Positions 23,243 to 29,137 of a stretch of DNA of 29,137 bases are shown here, one piece after another. The stretch covers positions 1 to 29,137 of the forward strand of contig NZ_JBJGXI010000059.1 of assembly GCF_045635475.1 (NCBI RefSeq), given 5' to 3'. Made by a program: the position numbers and the translations under genes. The number at the start of each line of letters is the position of its first letter. Within the stretch, counting starts at the first letter, position 1. The stretch comes from JBJGXI01 sp045635475. GTDB taxonomy: Bacteria > Bacillota > Bacilli > Bacillales > Amphibacillaceae. A model generated the notes under the pieces. That model was not told the origin of the DNA, searched no databases, and was given only the letters and a program-made list of their open reading frames with translations.

Positions 23243-24033
23243 TACCGGTTCTCCTTTTGCTCAAAAGGAATGCTTAATTGATCAAACGTTGCTTGTAAAT
23301 TTCCTGAACGCATCATCGTCTCGCCGACTAAAATACCCTTTACTCCAAATGATACCATTCTTTCCACATCAAGCGTCGTTTTAAATCCACTTTCACTAAT
23401 CAGCAATGTGTCAGGTTTTTTAATTAGCTGTGACAATCGTTCTGTTATTGCCAAATCTACCTCAAACGTTTTTAAATTACGATTATTCACACCAATTATG
23501 TTGGCTTGTAAATCATTTGCAACCGCCATTTCCTCTTCGTTGTGCACTTCGAACAGTACCTCAAGGTTTTGTTGTGTTGCATAATCATACAATTCTTGTA
23601 ATCGTGATTTTGGTAGAGCAGCGGCAATGAGTAGAATTAGATTCGCCCCATAGTCCTTAGCACGATCAATTTGAATTTCATCAATAATAAAATCTTTATT
23701 TAATAGTGGAACATCTACCACTTCTCTGACTGCTTGTAAATCTGCCATCGTCCCTTTGAAAAAAGGCTGATCGGTTAGGACTGAAATAGCACCCGCACCA
23801 TATGCTTGATATTGTTTCCCTTGCTTTGGAGGATCTACATTTTCATTAATGATCCCTTTCGACGGTGAAGCTCGTTTAATTTCAGCAATTATACTCATTT
23901 TATCGGATTGTATAAAGCTATCATAAAGTGACGCTGAGATTATTTTATCTAGCTTTTGCCCTTTTTGGTAGCTTTGCTTTAAGCTTGCAACCTCTTCGGC
24001 TTTTGCTGCTAGAATTTTATCAAGAATTGTCAT
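23242..24033 (-). CDS. trpC: Indole-3-glycerol phosphate synthase
   Basis: This 263-residue TIM barrel closes CdRP to indole-3-glycerol phosphate. The motifs are IIAEIKRASPSKGIIN with the catalytic Glu/Lys, LLNKDFIIDEIQI with the second Lys, IIGVNNRNLKTFEVDL, LLISESGF, and GILVGETMM for phosphate binding. The start lies 3 bp after the trpD stop, with AAGAGGTGTAGAAC upstream. Length and motifs are normal. Confidence 0.97.
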   Translation of the reverse strand: MTILDKILAAKAEEVASLKQSYQKGQKLDKIISASLYDSFIQSDKMSIIAEIKRASPSKGIINENVDPPKQGKQYQAYGAGAISVLTDQPFFKGTMADLQAVREVVDVPLLNKDFIIDEIQIDRAKDYGANLILLIAAALPKSRLQELYDYATQQNLEVLFEVHNEEEMAVANDLQANIIGVNNRNLKTFEVDLAITERLSQLIKKPDTLLISESGFKTTLDVERMVSFGVKGILVGETMMRSGNLQATFDQLSIPFEQKENR

Positions 24034-24036
24034 GTT

Positions 24037-25059
24037 CTACACCTCTTGCTTCTTTTGGTTACTATAATCAATTAATTTTTCTAACTTTGATAATGCTGCA
24101 CCTGAATCAATACTTTCTCGAGCAAGTGCTACCCCTTCTTGTACCGTACCTGCTTTCCCATTAGCAAAGATGCCCAGGCCCGCATTCATAATTACCGTGT
24201 CTCGGTATGCACCTTTTTCTCCTTTTAACACATCGCGCAAGATGGCTGCATTTTGACTTGAATCTCCACCTTTGATCTGCTCATTATCATACACTGGTAA
24301 TCCAACTTCTTCGGGATGAAGTGTAAACCGGATAATCTCGCCTCTTTCTAACAATACAAGGTGATTGTCTCCTGCCAATGATGCTTCATCCATATGGCCT
24401 GCTCCATTTATAATTAAAGCTCGCTTTCTTCCTAAACGATGGAGGGCATCTGCCATCATCTCTAGCATATCACGACGGTAAAGTCCTAGCAGTTGGGTTT
24501 GCAGTTCAACCGGGTTGGTAAGCGGTCCGATTAAGTTGAAAATTGTTGGGATTCTTAATTGCTTTCGAACACCCATAATCCGTTTCAATGCGGGGTGAAC
24601 GTGTGGAGCAAATAGAAAAGCAATGCCGTTTTCTTTTAATATTTCAAAAGTTTGTTCGCTCGTTAACGACAACGAGACTCCCAAATTCTCCAACACATCC
24701 GCACTTCCTGTTTTACTAGAAACACTGCGATTTCCATGTTTTGCGACCGTAATTCCGGCACCTGCAATAACGAAGGCTGACGTTGTACTAATGTTAAAGC
24801 TTTGCGACCCATCTCCACCGGTTCCACAGTTATCCATCACATCACTGAAGGTACTAGGTAACGCCACCGATTTTTCACGAATCACATTGACTAGGCCAGC
24901 TATCTCATCTGCAGTTTCACCTTTGACTTTTAATCCTGTCAAAAATGCGCCAACTTCTGTGTCACTAATCTCATCTGAAAACATTAATTGCGCTGCCGCT
25001 TCCATTTCTTCCATCGTTAACGCTTCTTGCTTAATAAGTTTATCGAGAAACTGTTTCAT
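24037..25059 (-). CDS. trpD: Anthranilate phosphoribosyltransferase
   Basis: This 340-residue enzyme transfers the phosphoribosyl group of PRPP to anthranilate. The PRPP-binding glycine-rich loop is MDNCGTGGDGSQSFNIST, followed by KHGNRSVSSKTGSADVLE and the anthranilate-site region KRIMGVRKQLRIPTIFNLIG-PLTNP. It overlaps trpG by 20 bp, with AAAGGAG 7 bp before the ATG. It is not fused to TrpG. Confidence 0.97.
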   Translation of the reverse strand: MKQFLDKLIKQEALTMEEMEAAAQLMFSDEISDTEVGAFLTGLKVKGETADEIAGLVNVIREKSVALPSTFSDVMDNCGTGGDGSQSFNISTTSAFVIAGAGITVAKHGNRSVSSKTGSADVLENLGVSLSLTSEQTFEILKENGIAFLFAPHVHPALKRIMGVRKQLRIPTIFNLIGPLTNPVELQTQLLGLYRRDMLEMMADALHRLGRKRALIINGAGHMDEASLAGDNHLVLLERGEIIRFTLHPEEVGLPVYDNEQIKGGDSSQNAAILRDVLKGEKGAYRDTVIMNAGLGIFANGKAGTVQEGVALARESIDSGAALSKLEKLIDYSNQKKQEV

Positions 25060-25642
25060 AGGAATGCTCCTTTCTAATTGCCGTGAAAAAGTTTTTCAAA
25101 ATCGTTTTCCCATCACCAGTTCCGATTGATTCGGGGTGGAATTGCAAGCCATAGATGGGAAGTTTGTTATGCTTAACTGCCATTATTTCATTATCGTCCA
25201 TTGCTGTTGCAGTAACTTGTAACTCCGTTGGCAGATTGTCTTTTTTAATTACGAGCGAGTGATATCGCATTACCTCAAGTGGCTGTGTTAAATAGTTAAA
25301 AATCTCATCATTTTTATGCTTCAGCATCGATGTTTTTCCGTGCTTGATTTGCTTTGCGTGAACAATCTCTCCACCAAATGCTGCGCCAATTGCTTGGTGC
25401 CCTAAGCAAATTCCGAGAATCGGATATTCCTCGCCGAGCTGTTTGACAACGTCAATACATATACCCGCTTCTTGCGGTGTTCCAGGCCCCGGCGATAAAA
25501 TAATTGCCTCTGGATTAAGCTTCCGTATATCGTCAATCGTTAAGCGGTCATTACGTACAACCTTTACTTGCTTACCTAACTCCGAGACATATTGAAACAA
25601 GTTGTATGTGAAAGAATCATAATTATCGATTAACAGTATCAT
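25040..25642 (-). CDS. trpG: Anthranilate synthase component II (glutamine amidotransferase)
   Basis: This 200-residue class I glutamine amidotransferase has nucleophile Cys79 in PILGICLGHQAIG, with His169 and Glu171 in LQFHPESIGTG. It supplies ammonia to TrpE. It overlaps trpE and trpD by 20 bp each. Placement inside the trp operon differs from B. subtilis, where the shared subunit is in the folate operon. Whether this copy also serves PabB cannot be told from the window. Confidence 0.96.
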   Translation of the reverse strand: MILLIDNYDSFTYNLFQYVSELGKQVKVVRNDRLTIDDIRKLNPEAIILSPGPGTPQEAGICIDVVKQLGEEYPILGICLGHQAIGAAFGGEIVHAKQIKHGKTSMLKHKNDEIFNYLTQPLEVMRYHSLVIKKDNLPTELQVTATAMDDNEIMAVKHNKLPIYGLQFHPESIGTGDGKTILKNFFTAIRKEHSYETVSR

Positions 25643-27035
25643 TGGTACTTACCTCCAATAGTGATTTCGCTTTATTTAATGTTTCCTGATATTCCGCAGC
25701 AGGGTCTGAATCATAAACAATGCCAGCACCTGCCTGCACGTAAGCCTGTTGATCTTTTATTACTAATGTACGAATGGCTAACGCGAGATCAACATCACCG
25801 TTCATGTTCAAATAGCCAACCGCACCGGCATATACCCCGCGTTTTTGATTTTCCAGTTCATTTATAATTTGCATTGCTCGAATCTTCGGTGCACCTGATA
25901 CGGTTCCTGCTGGTAACGTTGATATTAAGGCATCGATACCAGTGTAATCTGCGGTTAGTTGACCTTGTACTTCGGACACGATATGCATCACGTGCTGGTA
26001 ACGTTCAATCGTCATATATTTCGGAATTGTTATACTTCCGATCTCACATACCCGGCCTAAATCATTCCGACTAAGATCAACTAGCATCTTGTGTTCCGCT
26101 AATTCCTTTTCATCCGCTAACAACTCTTCTCCTAGATCAATATCTTCTTGCTTTGTTTTCCCTCTTGGTCTCGTACCGGCAATTGGATTCGTAATTACCT
26201 GTTTCCCTTTTGTTTTAATTAAACTTTCCGGTGATGCACCTAAGACAATATAATCCTCGAAATCGATATAAAACATATATGGAGATGGGTTAGCACGTCT
26301 TAAGCTCCGGTAAAATGTAAATGGATCGGTATCAAAGCTAGCTTTCATCCGTTGGGATAAAACAACTTGAAAAATGTCTCCATCGGTTATGTGCTGCTTT
26401 GCTGTTTCTACCATCTCCATAAATTTCTGTTTCGTGATCGATGGTTCAAACGTTACTTTTACTGCTGGTTGGTCTTGTTCCGCTGTTTGCGTGGCGATAT
26501 CTTCGTGCAATGCCTGCAACCGCTGTTCTAACTGTTGCTCTGTTTGTTCACCGTCTAAGTTAATTGCCAATACGGTTACACTTTGTTTATGGTGATCAAA
26601 GACAATCACATCCTGATAAAACATAAGGTGAACTTCTGGCATTTCAATTTCATCATCGTTTATTTTGCCAATTTCTTCGTATTGTCGAATCGCGTCATAA
26701 CCGATATAGCCAATCGCACCGCCGTAAAAGGCAAAATCCAATGGAAGTGTTTTTTTCGGCATATGTTTTTTTAATACTTCAAGCGGCTTACCTGTTTCCG
26801 TTTCTGTGCGTCCGTCTGCGACATATTGGACCGTCGTTTCATTGCCAGAGCCAATCAATTCTTTATATGGGTTAATACCGATAAACGAATAACGGCTTTT
26901 CTCACCGTGTGCTGCAGAACTTTCCAACAAAAACTTTTTCCGACCTTTAATACGTTGAAACACTAGAATCGGAGTGAGTACATCTCCGTTTAACTGAATA
27001 CTTTTGTACGATACCGATGCCGTTGTTTGATTCAT
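25623..27035 (-). CDS. trpE: Anthranilate synthase component I
   Basis: This 470-residue chorismate-utilising enzyme makes anthranilate with ammonia from TrpG. The N-terminal regulatory region contains the LLESS motif (FLLESSAAHGEKSRYSFIG) linked to tryptophan feedback inhibition. The C-terminal chorismate-binding domain has FQVVLSQRM, NPIAGTRPRGKTKQEDIDLG, KMLVDLSRNDLGRV, PAGTVSGAPKIRAMQI and YVQAGAGIVYDSDP. The start is taken as ATG 27035, 7 bp after GAGGAG; the ATG at 27041 is only one base from that site. It is the first gene of trpEGDCFBA and lies about 50 bp after the second T-box terminator. Confidence 0.97.
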   Translation of the reverse strand: MNQTTASVSYKSIQLNGDVLTPILVFQRIKGRKKFLLESSAAHGEKSRYSFIGINPYKELIGSGNETTVQYVADGRTETETGKPLEVLKKHMPKKTLPLDFAFYGGAIGYIGYDAIRQYEEIGKINDDEIEMPEVHLMFYQDVIVFDHHKQSVTVLAINLDGEQTEQQLEQRLQALHEDIATQTAEQDQPAVKVTFEPSITKQKFMEMVETAKQHITDGDIFQVVLSQRMKASFDTDPFTFYRSLRRANPSPYMFYIDFEDYIVLGASPESLIKTKGKQVITNPIAGTRPRGKTKQEDIDLGEELLADEKELAEHKMLVDLSRNDLGRVCEIGSITIPKYMTIERYQHVMHIVSEVQGQLTADYTGIDALISTLPAGTVSGAPKIRAMQIINELENQKRGVYAGAVGYLNMNGDVDLALAIRTLVIKDQQAYVQAGAGIVYDSDPAAEYQETLNKAKSLLEVSTNDTVNR

Positions 27036-27078
27036 TTTCATTCTCCTCTATTTATGATTAAAGATATTTTTTTATAAT

Positions 27079-27122
27079 AAAAAAAGTCCCCTATCCACAT
27101 CATCATGACGTAGATAGGGGAC
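27079..27122 (-). terminator. Regulated terminator of T-box 2
   Basis: GTCCCCTATC (arm near 27122) pairs with GATAGGGGAC (arm ending 27086), followed by seven T residues (27079-27085) on the minus strand. Confidence 0.9.
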
Positions 27123-27357
27123 GGTTATATGTTACCGCGGTGCCACCTCTATTGAAGGAATAATCCTTCCTCTTTGGTAGTGATTATTTGTAAAAAAATT
27201 ATCACCTTCCCGATAACGGGGGATACCGTTTCACCCTACTTTAATTGGTTCAGGTGATCTCTCCGAAGTCCATTCCGCCAATCTAGCTTACCGGATTTCC
27301 AGCAACACCGGTTCTCTGTAAAACATCAATTAGCGTACTATTCTTCATCAACGATTT
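27079..27357 (-). promoter_or_regulatory. Trp T-box riboswitch 2 (proximal to trpE)
   Basis: The minus strand shows a complete T-box leader. A stem I begins near 27350 (GATGAAGAATAGTACG), with specifier codon TGG at 27270-27272 within GAATGGACTTC. The T-box sequence AGGTGGCACCGCGGT lies at 27134-27148, followed by the terminator at 27079-27122. TGG specifies tRNA-Trp. Uncharged tRNA-Trp would stabilise the antiterminator and allow transcription of trp. Confidence 0.92.
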
Positions 27358-27373
27358 TATATTTTTAGGTAAA

Positions 27374-27411
27374 CAAAAAGGGCTCCACATCCGAAAAGGA
27401 CGAGGAAACCC
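27374..27411 (-). terminator. Regulated terminator of T-box 1
   Basis: An imperfect GC-rich stem (arms 27398-27411 and 27380-27392) is followed by TTTTT (27375-27379) on the minus strand. It has more mismatches than the T-box 2 terminator. Confidence 0.8.
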
Positions 27412-27645
27412 GTGGTACCACCTTAATTAGCTGCACAGCAGCTCACTTAATCGTATCAAGTATGTTTATACTTTAATACTAGTCTCAGGTAACGATGAGA
27501 CAAATCGCCAAAGCCTACTATTCAAAGTGAAGTTCGGTTTGGAGGCTCGGAAGTCCATTCACCCATAAGTATCACACTGGTTTGCACCACCACCAGCTCT
27601 CTTTAGAGTCTTATGCGTTACTACTCTTCGTCAATGCCAACACGT
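27374..27645 (-). promoter_or_regulatory. Trp T-box riboswitch 1 (promoter-proximal)
   Basis: A second full T-box leader lies directly upstream of the first. Its stem I start (GACGAAGAGTAGTAACG) is near 27635, its specifier TGG is at 27555-27557 in GAATGGACTTCC, and its T-box AAGGTGGTACCACG is at 27411-27424. The terminator is GGGTTTCC.../...GGAGCCC at 27380-27411, followed by TTTTTGTTT. Both leaders specify Trp, so the polymerase must pass two tRNA-Trp checkpoints in series. Confidence 0.92.
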
Positions 27646-27664
27646 TTTAGTTTAGTTGCTTATT

Positions 27665-27693
27665 ATCATAGTATGCAGGGAATGTTTTGTCAA
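27665..27693 (-). promoter_or_regulatory. SigA promoter of the trp operon
   Basis: TTGACA (27688-27693), a 17-bp spacer and TATGAT (27665-27670) on the minus strand: a perfect -35 and a near-perfect -10. Transcription would start near 27658, just before T-box 1. It begins 11 bp beyond the -35 from the stop of the preceding gene. Confidence 0.9.
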
Positions 27694-27703
27694 TGCTTTA
27701 ATT

Positions 27704-28204
27704 TTAAATTTTTAAATTTTCAATCATTTCTCCAATATTTATTTGCGCTTTTTCAGTTAGCAACCAGGAATGCTTAATATTGTATGGATAAACCCAATTT
27801 TGCTTATGAGCAGCTAACTTTCTACTCGTCATGTCAATATTAGATGCATACCAAAATGCCTGCCAAATGAATTTCGAACAATAATTATGATGAATCGTAT
27901 CTAGCCGTGGATGAAAAAGATACGAGGTTACTTGTTCAATATTTCGCGCCGCCCAATCAGCTGCTTCAAGAGCACCTTTGCGTGGTCGAAGGATTGTCAT
28001 CGTCCCTCCAAACTTATGCCTCGTCAAATATCTGTCTACAGTTTCTGAAAATCCACCTTTCGGGTGTGAATGATGAATGTTTAACCGTGGGCCAACAATT
28101 GCAACATGACCAACTAGAAATGTTGACCAGCCTTTGGAAGAATACAAAATATCACCTGGAGCTAATTCTAATTTACTACTTGACGATAAATCTGTAGTGA
28201 CCAT
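27704..28204 (-). CDS. Second permuted papain-fold (YiiX/YycO-like) cysteine hydrolase
   Basis: This 166-residue protein reads LAPGDILYSSKGWSTFLVGH and then VAIVG, with conserved His33. It ends with HHNYCSKFIWQAFWYAS, in which Cys109 is the likely nucleophile. The order PGDIL, then GHVAIVG, then CS-x-F is typical of permuted NlpC/P60-like proteins of the YiiX/YycO group. No signal peptide is seen with the start chosen. The start is ATG 28204, after AAGGTGGGTACT and 13 bp after the upstream gene; the frame stays open to 28297 but that part overlaps the upstream gene and is not needed. It forms a two-gene unit with the 28218-28754 gene. The substrate is unknown. No clear terminator follows, so read-through into the trp leader is possible. 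Confidence 0.72.
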   Translation of the reverse strand: MVTTDLSSSSKLELAPGDILYSSKGWSTFLVGHVAIVGPRLNIHHSHPKGGFSETVDRYLTRHKFGGTMTILRPRKGALEAADWAARNIEQVTSYLFHPRLDTIHHNYCSKFIWQAFWYASNIDMTSRKLAAHKQNWVYPYNIKHSWLLTEKAQINIGEMIENLKI

Positions 28205-28217
28205 AGTACCCACCTTA

Positions 28218-28754
28218 TTATATCTCCCATATCTCTTCTTCAATCTTTTTACCAAGATGACGGCCAGGTTCATCTGGCAGACAAAGGATCTTATCACCTA
28301 GCTCAAGTGTTTCAACGGATTGCGCTAGCTTATTCGATAATACATGAACACTGTCAGATGCTTGTAATGTTGCTGAAATTTCTTTATCAGCTATTTTGCA
28401 AACCACTCGGATCAGTTCCCTTTTCTCTGCTTTTACTCGCCCGACAGCTACCATTCTTGCCTGGCCTTTATTCACGATTGGCAATCTCATTCCTGGCTTC
28501 ATTTCTGATAAATAAATGGTTTGTTCCTCACCCAAATATATATACTGATGCAATGCTCCGCAATTTATCCGAAACGGCCGTGCTGGATACGTTTTTGTTG
28601 ATCTATTTTCAGAAAGTACCATCAAATATCCATGTCCTGTATTTCCAACCAATGCGCCTTCAAGTGGGTCTAAGTTGTCGACAACGTCAATACATATTCT
28701 CGTTCCGATGCCAACCTTTTCAATTTTAATTACTTCTGCTTCTTGAATATTCAT
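28218..28754 (-). CDS. Protein resembling the C-terminal half of 3-dehydroquinate synthase II
   Basis: This 178-residue soluble protein follows, block by block, the C-terminal domain of archaeal-type 3-dehydroquinate synthase II as I know it: VGIGTRICIDVVDNL, LEGALVGNTGHGYLMVLSEN, YPARPFRINCGALHQYI, YLSEMKPGMRL, VGRVKAEKREL, LQASDSVHVL, LELGDKIL, and GRHLGKKIEEEIWE at the end. Full enzymes are about twice as long; the N-terminal half, expected to hold the active-site lysine, is absent. The start ATG at 28754 has AGGA close by and GGGGGAT further upstream. The downstream partner is a papain-fold hydrolase 13 bp away. It is unlikely to make dehydroquinate alone. It may be a domain reused for binding, or it may act with a partner elsewhere. 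Confidence 0.65.
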   Translation of the reverse strand: MNIQEAEVIKIEKVGIGTRICIDVVDNLDPLEGALVGNTGHGYLMVLSENRSTKTYPARPFRINCGALHQYIYLGEEQTIYLSEMKPGMRLPIVNKGQARMVAVGRVKAEKRELIRVVCKIADKEISATLQASDSVHVLSNKLAQSVETLELGDKILCLPDEPGRHLGKKIEEEIWEI

Positions 28755-28902
28755 CGTCCTGAGTATCCCCCAATTCTGTGTAATTATATTGGAATAAAAA
28801 AAGTTTTATAATGGTTAAAATTACTTGTAGTAAATCATAGTCAATATTATGTACAATGTAAAATAGATAGATTACTAGTGCGTGTAAAAGGGGGGATTTG
28901 TG

Positions 28903-29046
28903 ATGAGGAAATTACTATTGGTGTTATTTCTTCTTTTAATATCAAGCTTAGGTGTTGTAGGGTTTATTGCAGGTACTGATGATAACAATATCGAAGTTGA
29001 ACAGCAAAGCCCTCTAAACAGTGAAACGATTAAATTAGTGCAATAA
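28903..29046 (+). CDS. Small secreted or membrane-anchored peptide (47 aa), unidentified
   Basis: A short frame starts at ATG 28903 after GGGGGGATTTGTG, a good ribosome binding site. The product begins MRKLLLVLFLLLISSLGVVG, a signal peptide or single transmembrane helix, and continues with a polar acidic tail (residues 24-47) ending KLVQ. There is no Cys, so it is not a lipoprotein. The gene is divergent from the DHQS-II-like gene; AT-rich sequence at 28800-28870 could hold a promoter, but no clear box pair was found. The function is unknown. A GTG directly before the ATG is an alternative start. Confidence 0.55.
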   Translation: MRKLLLVLFLLLISSLGVVGFIAGTDDNNIEVEQQSPLNSETIKLVQ

Positions 29047-29090
29047 CAAACAAAGACTTTTTTCTAAAAGATTGTTGTTTTGCGGAAAAT

Positions 29091-29137
29091 AGCTAGTATG
29101 CGTCTTAACGTAGTGCACGTGATTTCCGCTCCAGGCT
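29091..29137. repeat. Mosaic interspersed repeat, copy C (cut by the window end)
   Basis: AGCTAGTATGCGTC, then ACGTAGTGCAC and CGCTCCAG, follow the same order as the left end of copy A (AGCTAGCATGCGACGTAGTG at 6941-6960, and CGCTCCAG near 6991). The rest lies outside the window. Confidence 0.55.

Noticed and set aside
24623..25129. 168-codon plus-strand frame opposite trpD
   Set aside because: A shadow of trpD in another frame, without a ribosome binding site or recognisable domain.
27079..27645. tRNA-like or rRNA gene, or leader peptide in the trp leader
   Set aside because: The structure and the AGGTGG-type T-box sequences identify T-box riboswitches; no cloverleaf and no Trp-rich leader peptide with a start signal are present.
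28307..28729. 140-codon plus-strand frame opposite the DHQS-II-like gene
   Set aside because: The minus-strand product matches an established family block by block; the plus frame does not.

Overview
The window looks like a chromosomal segment of a low-GC Firmicute of the Bacillaceae, probably in the Oceanobacillus/Virgibacillus/Gracilibacillus neighbourhood. The reasons are AGGAGG-type ribosome binding sites, frequent GTG and TTG starts, a LiaIHFSR cell-envelope stress operon, a T-box-controlled trp operon, a YkpA-type ABC-F protein and Rex-type operators. No species can be named from the sequence alone. I see no rRNA, tRNA, CRISPR, prophage or transposase gene.

Layout. 3-128: the C-terminal end of an unidentified membrane protein on the + strand. 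263-5593 (minus): one long gene cluster, liaI-liaH-hairpin-liaF-liaS-liaR, then a PadR regulator, a DUF1700/HAAS membrane protein and a DUF4097 (LiaG-like) beta-repeat protein. 5640-6240: degenerate interspersed repeats. 6248-6808 (minus): a permuted papain-fold hydrolase. 6900-7170: a mosaic repeat. 7250-9164 (minus): sulP-uspA transporter/stress pair. 9465-9647 (+): small excisionase-type HTH protein. 9699-10967 (minus): MFS carrier of the oxalate/formate type. 11125-11370: repeat containing a 98-bp palindrome. 11492-13672 (minus): topB. 13804-14400 (+): Uma2 nuclease-fold protein. 14442-16128 (minus): ECF sigma factor and membrane anti-sigma factor. 16559-18181 (+): ABC-F ATPase. 18389-19759 (+): NADH oxidase with Rex boxes. 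19915-20424 (minus): small nucleotidyltransferase-like protein. 20630-27035 (minus): trpEGDCFBA behind two tandem Trp T-box riboswitches and a consensus SigA promoter. 27704-28754 (minus): a two-gene unit pairing a DHQ-synthase-II C-terminal-like protein with a second permuted papain-fold hydrolase. 28903-29046 (+): small secreted or membrane peptide. 29091-29137: start of another repeat copy.

How the genes work together. The lia cluster senses envelope damage through LiaF/LiaS/LiaR and produces the PspA-like LiaH and its membrane anchor LiaI. The PadR-HAAS-DUF4097 trio appended to it is probably a second envelope-response layer. The sigma/anti-sigma pair is another envelope-type signalling unit. 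The trp operon carries all seven tryptophan genes with overlapping or near-touching reading frames, and two Trp-specifying T-boxes in series should read tRNA-Trp charging. The nox gene is flanked by two Rex-type boxes, which implies control by the NADH/NAD+ ratio.

The least explained items are the DHQS-II-like/papain-fold pair beside trp, the orphan nucleotidyltransferase-like protein after trpA, and the mosaic interspersed repeats. All functions are inferred from sequence reading; no database search was possible.
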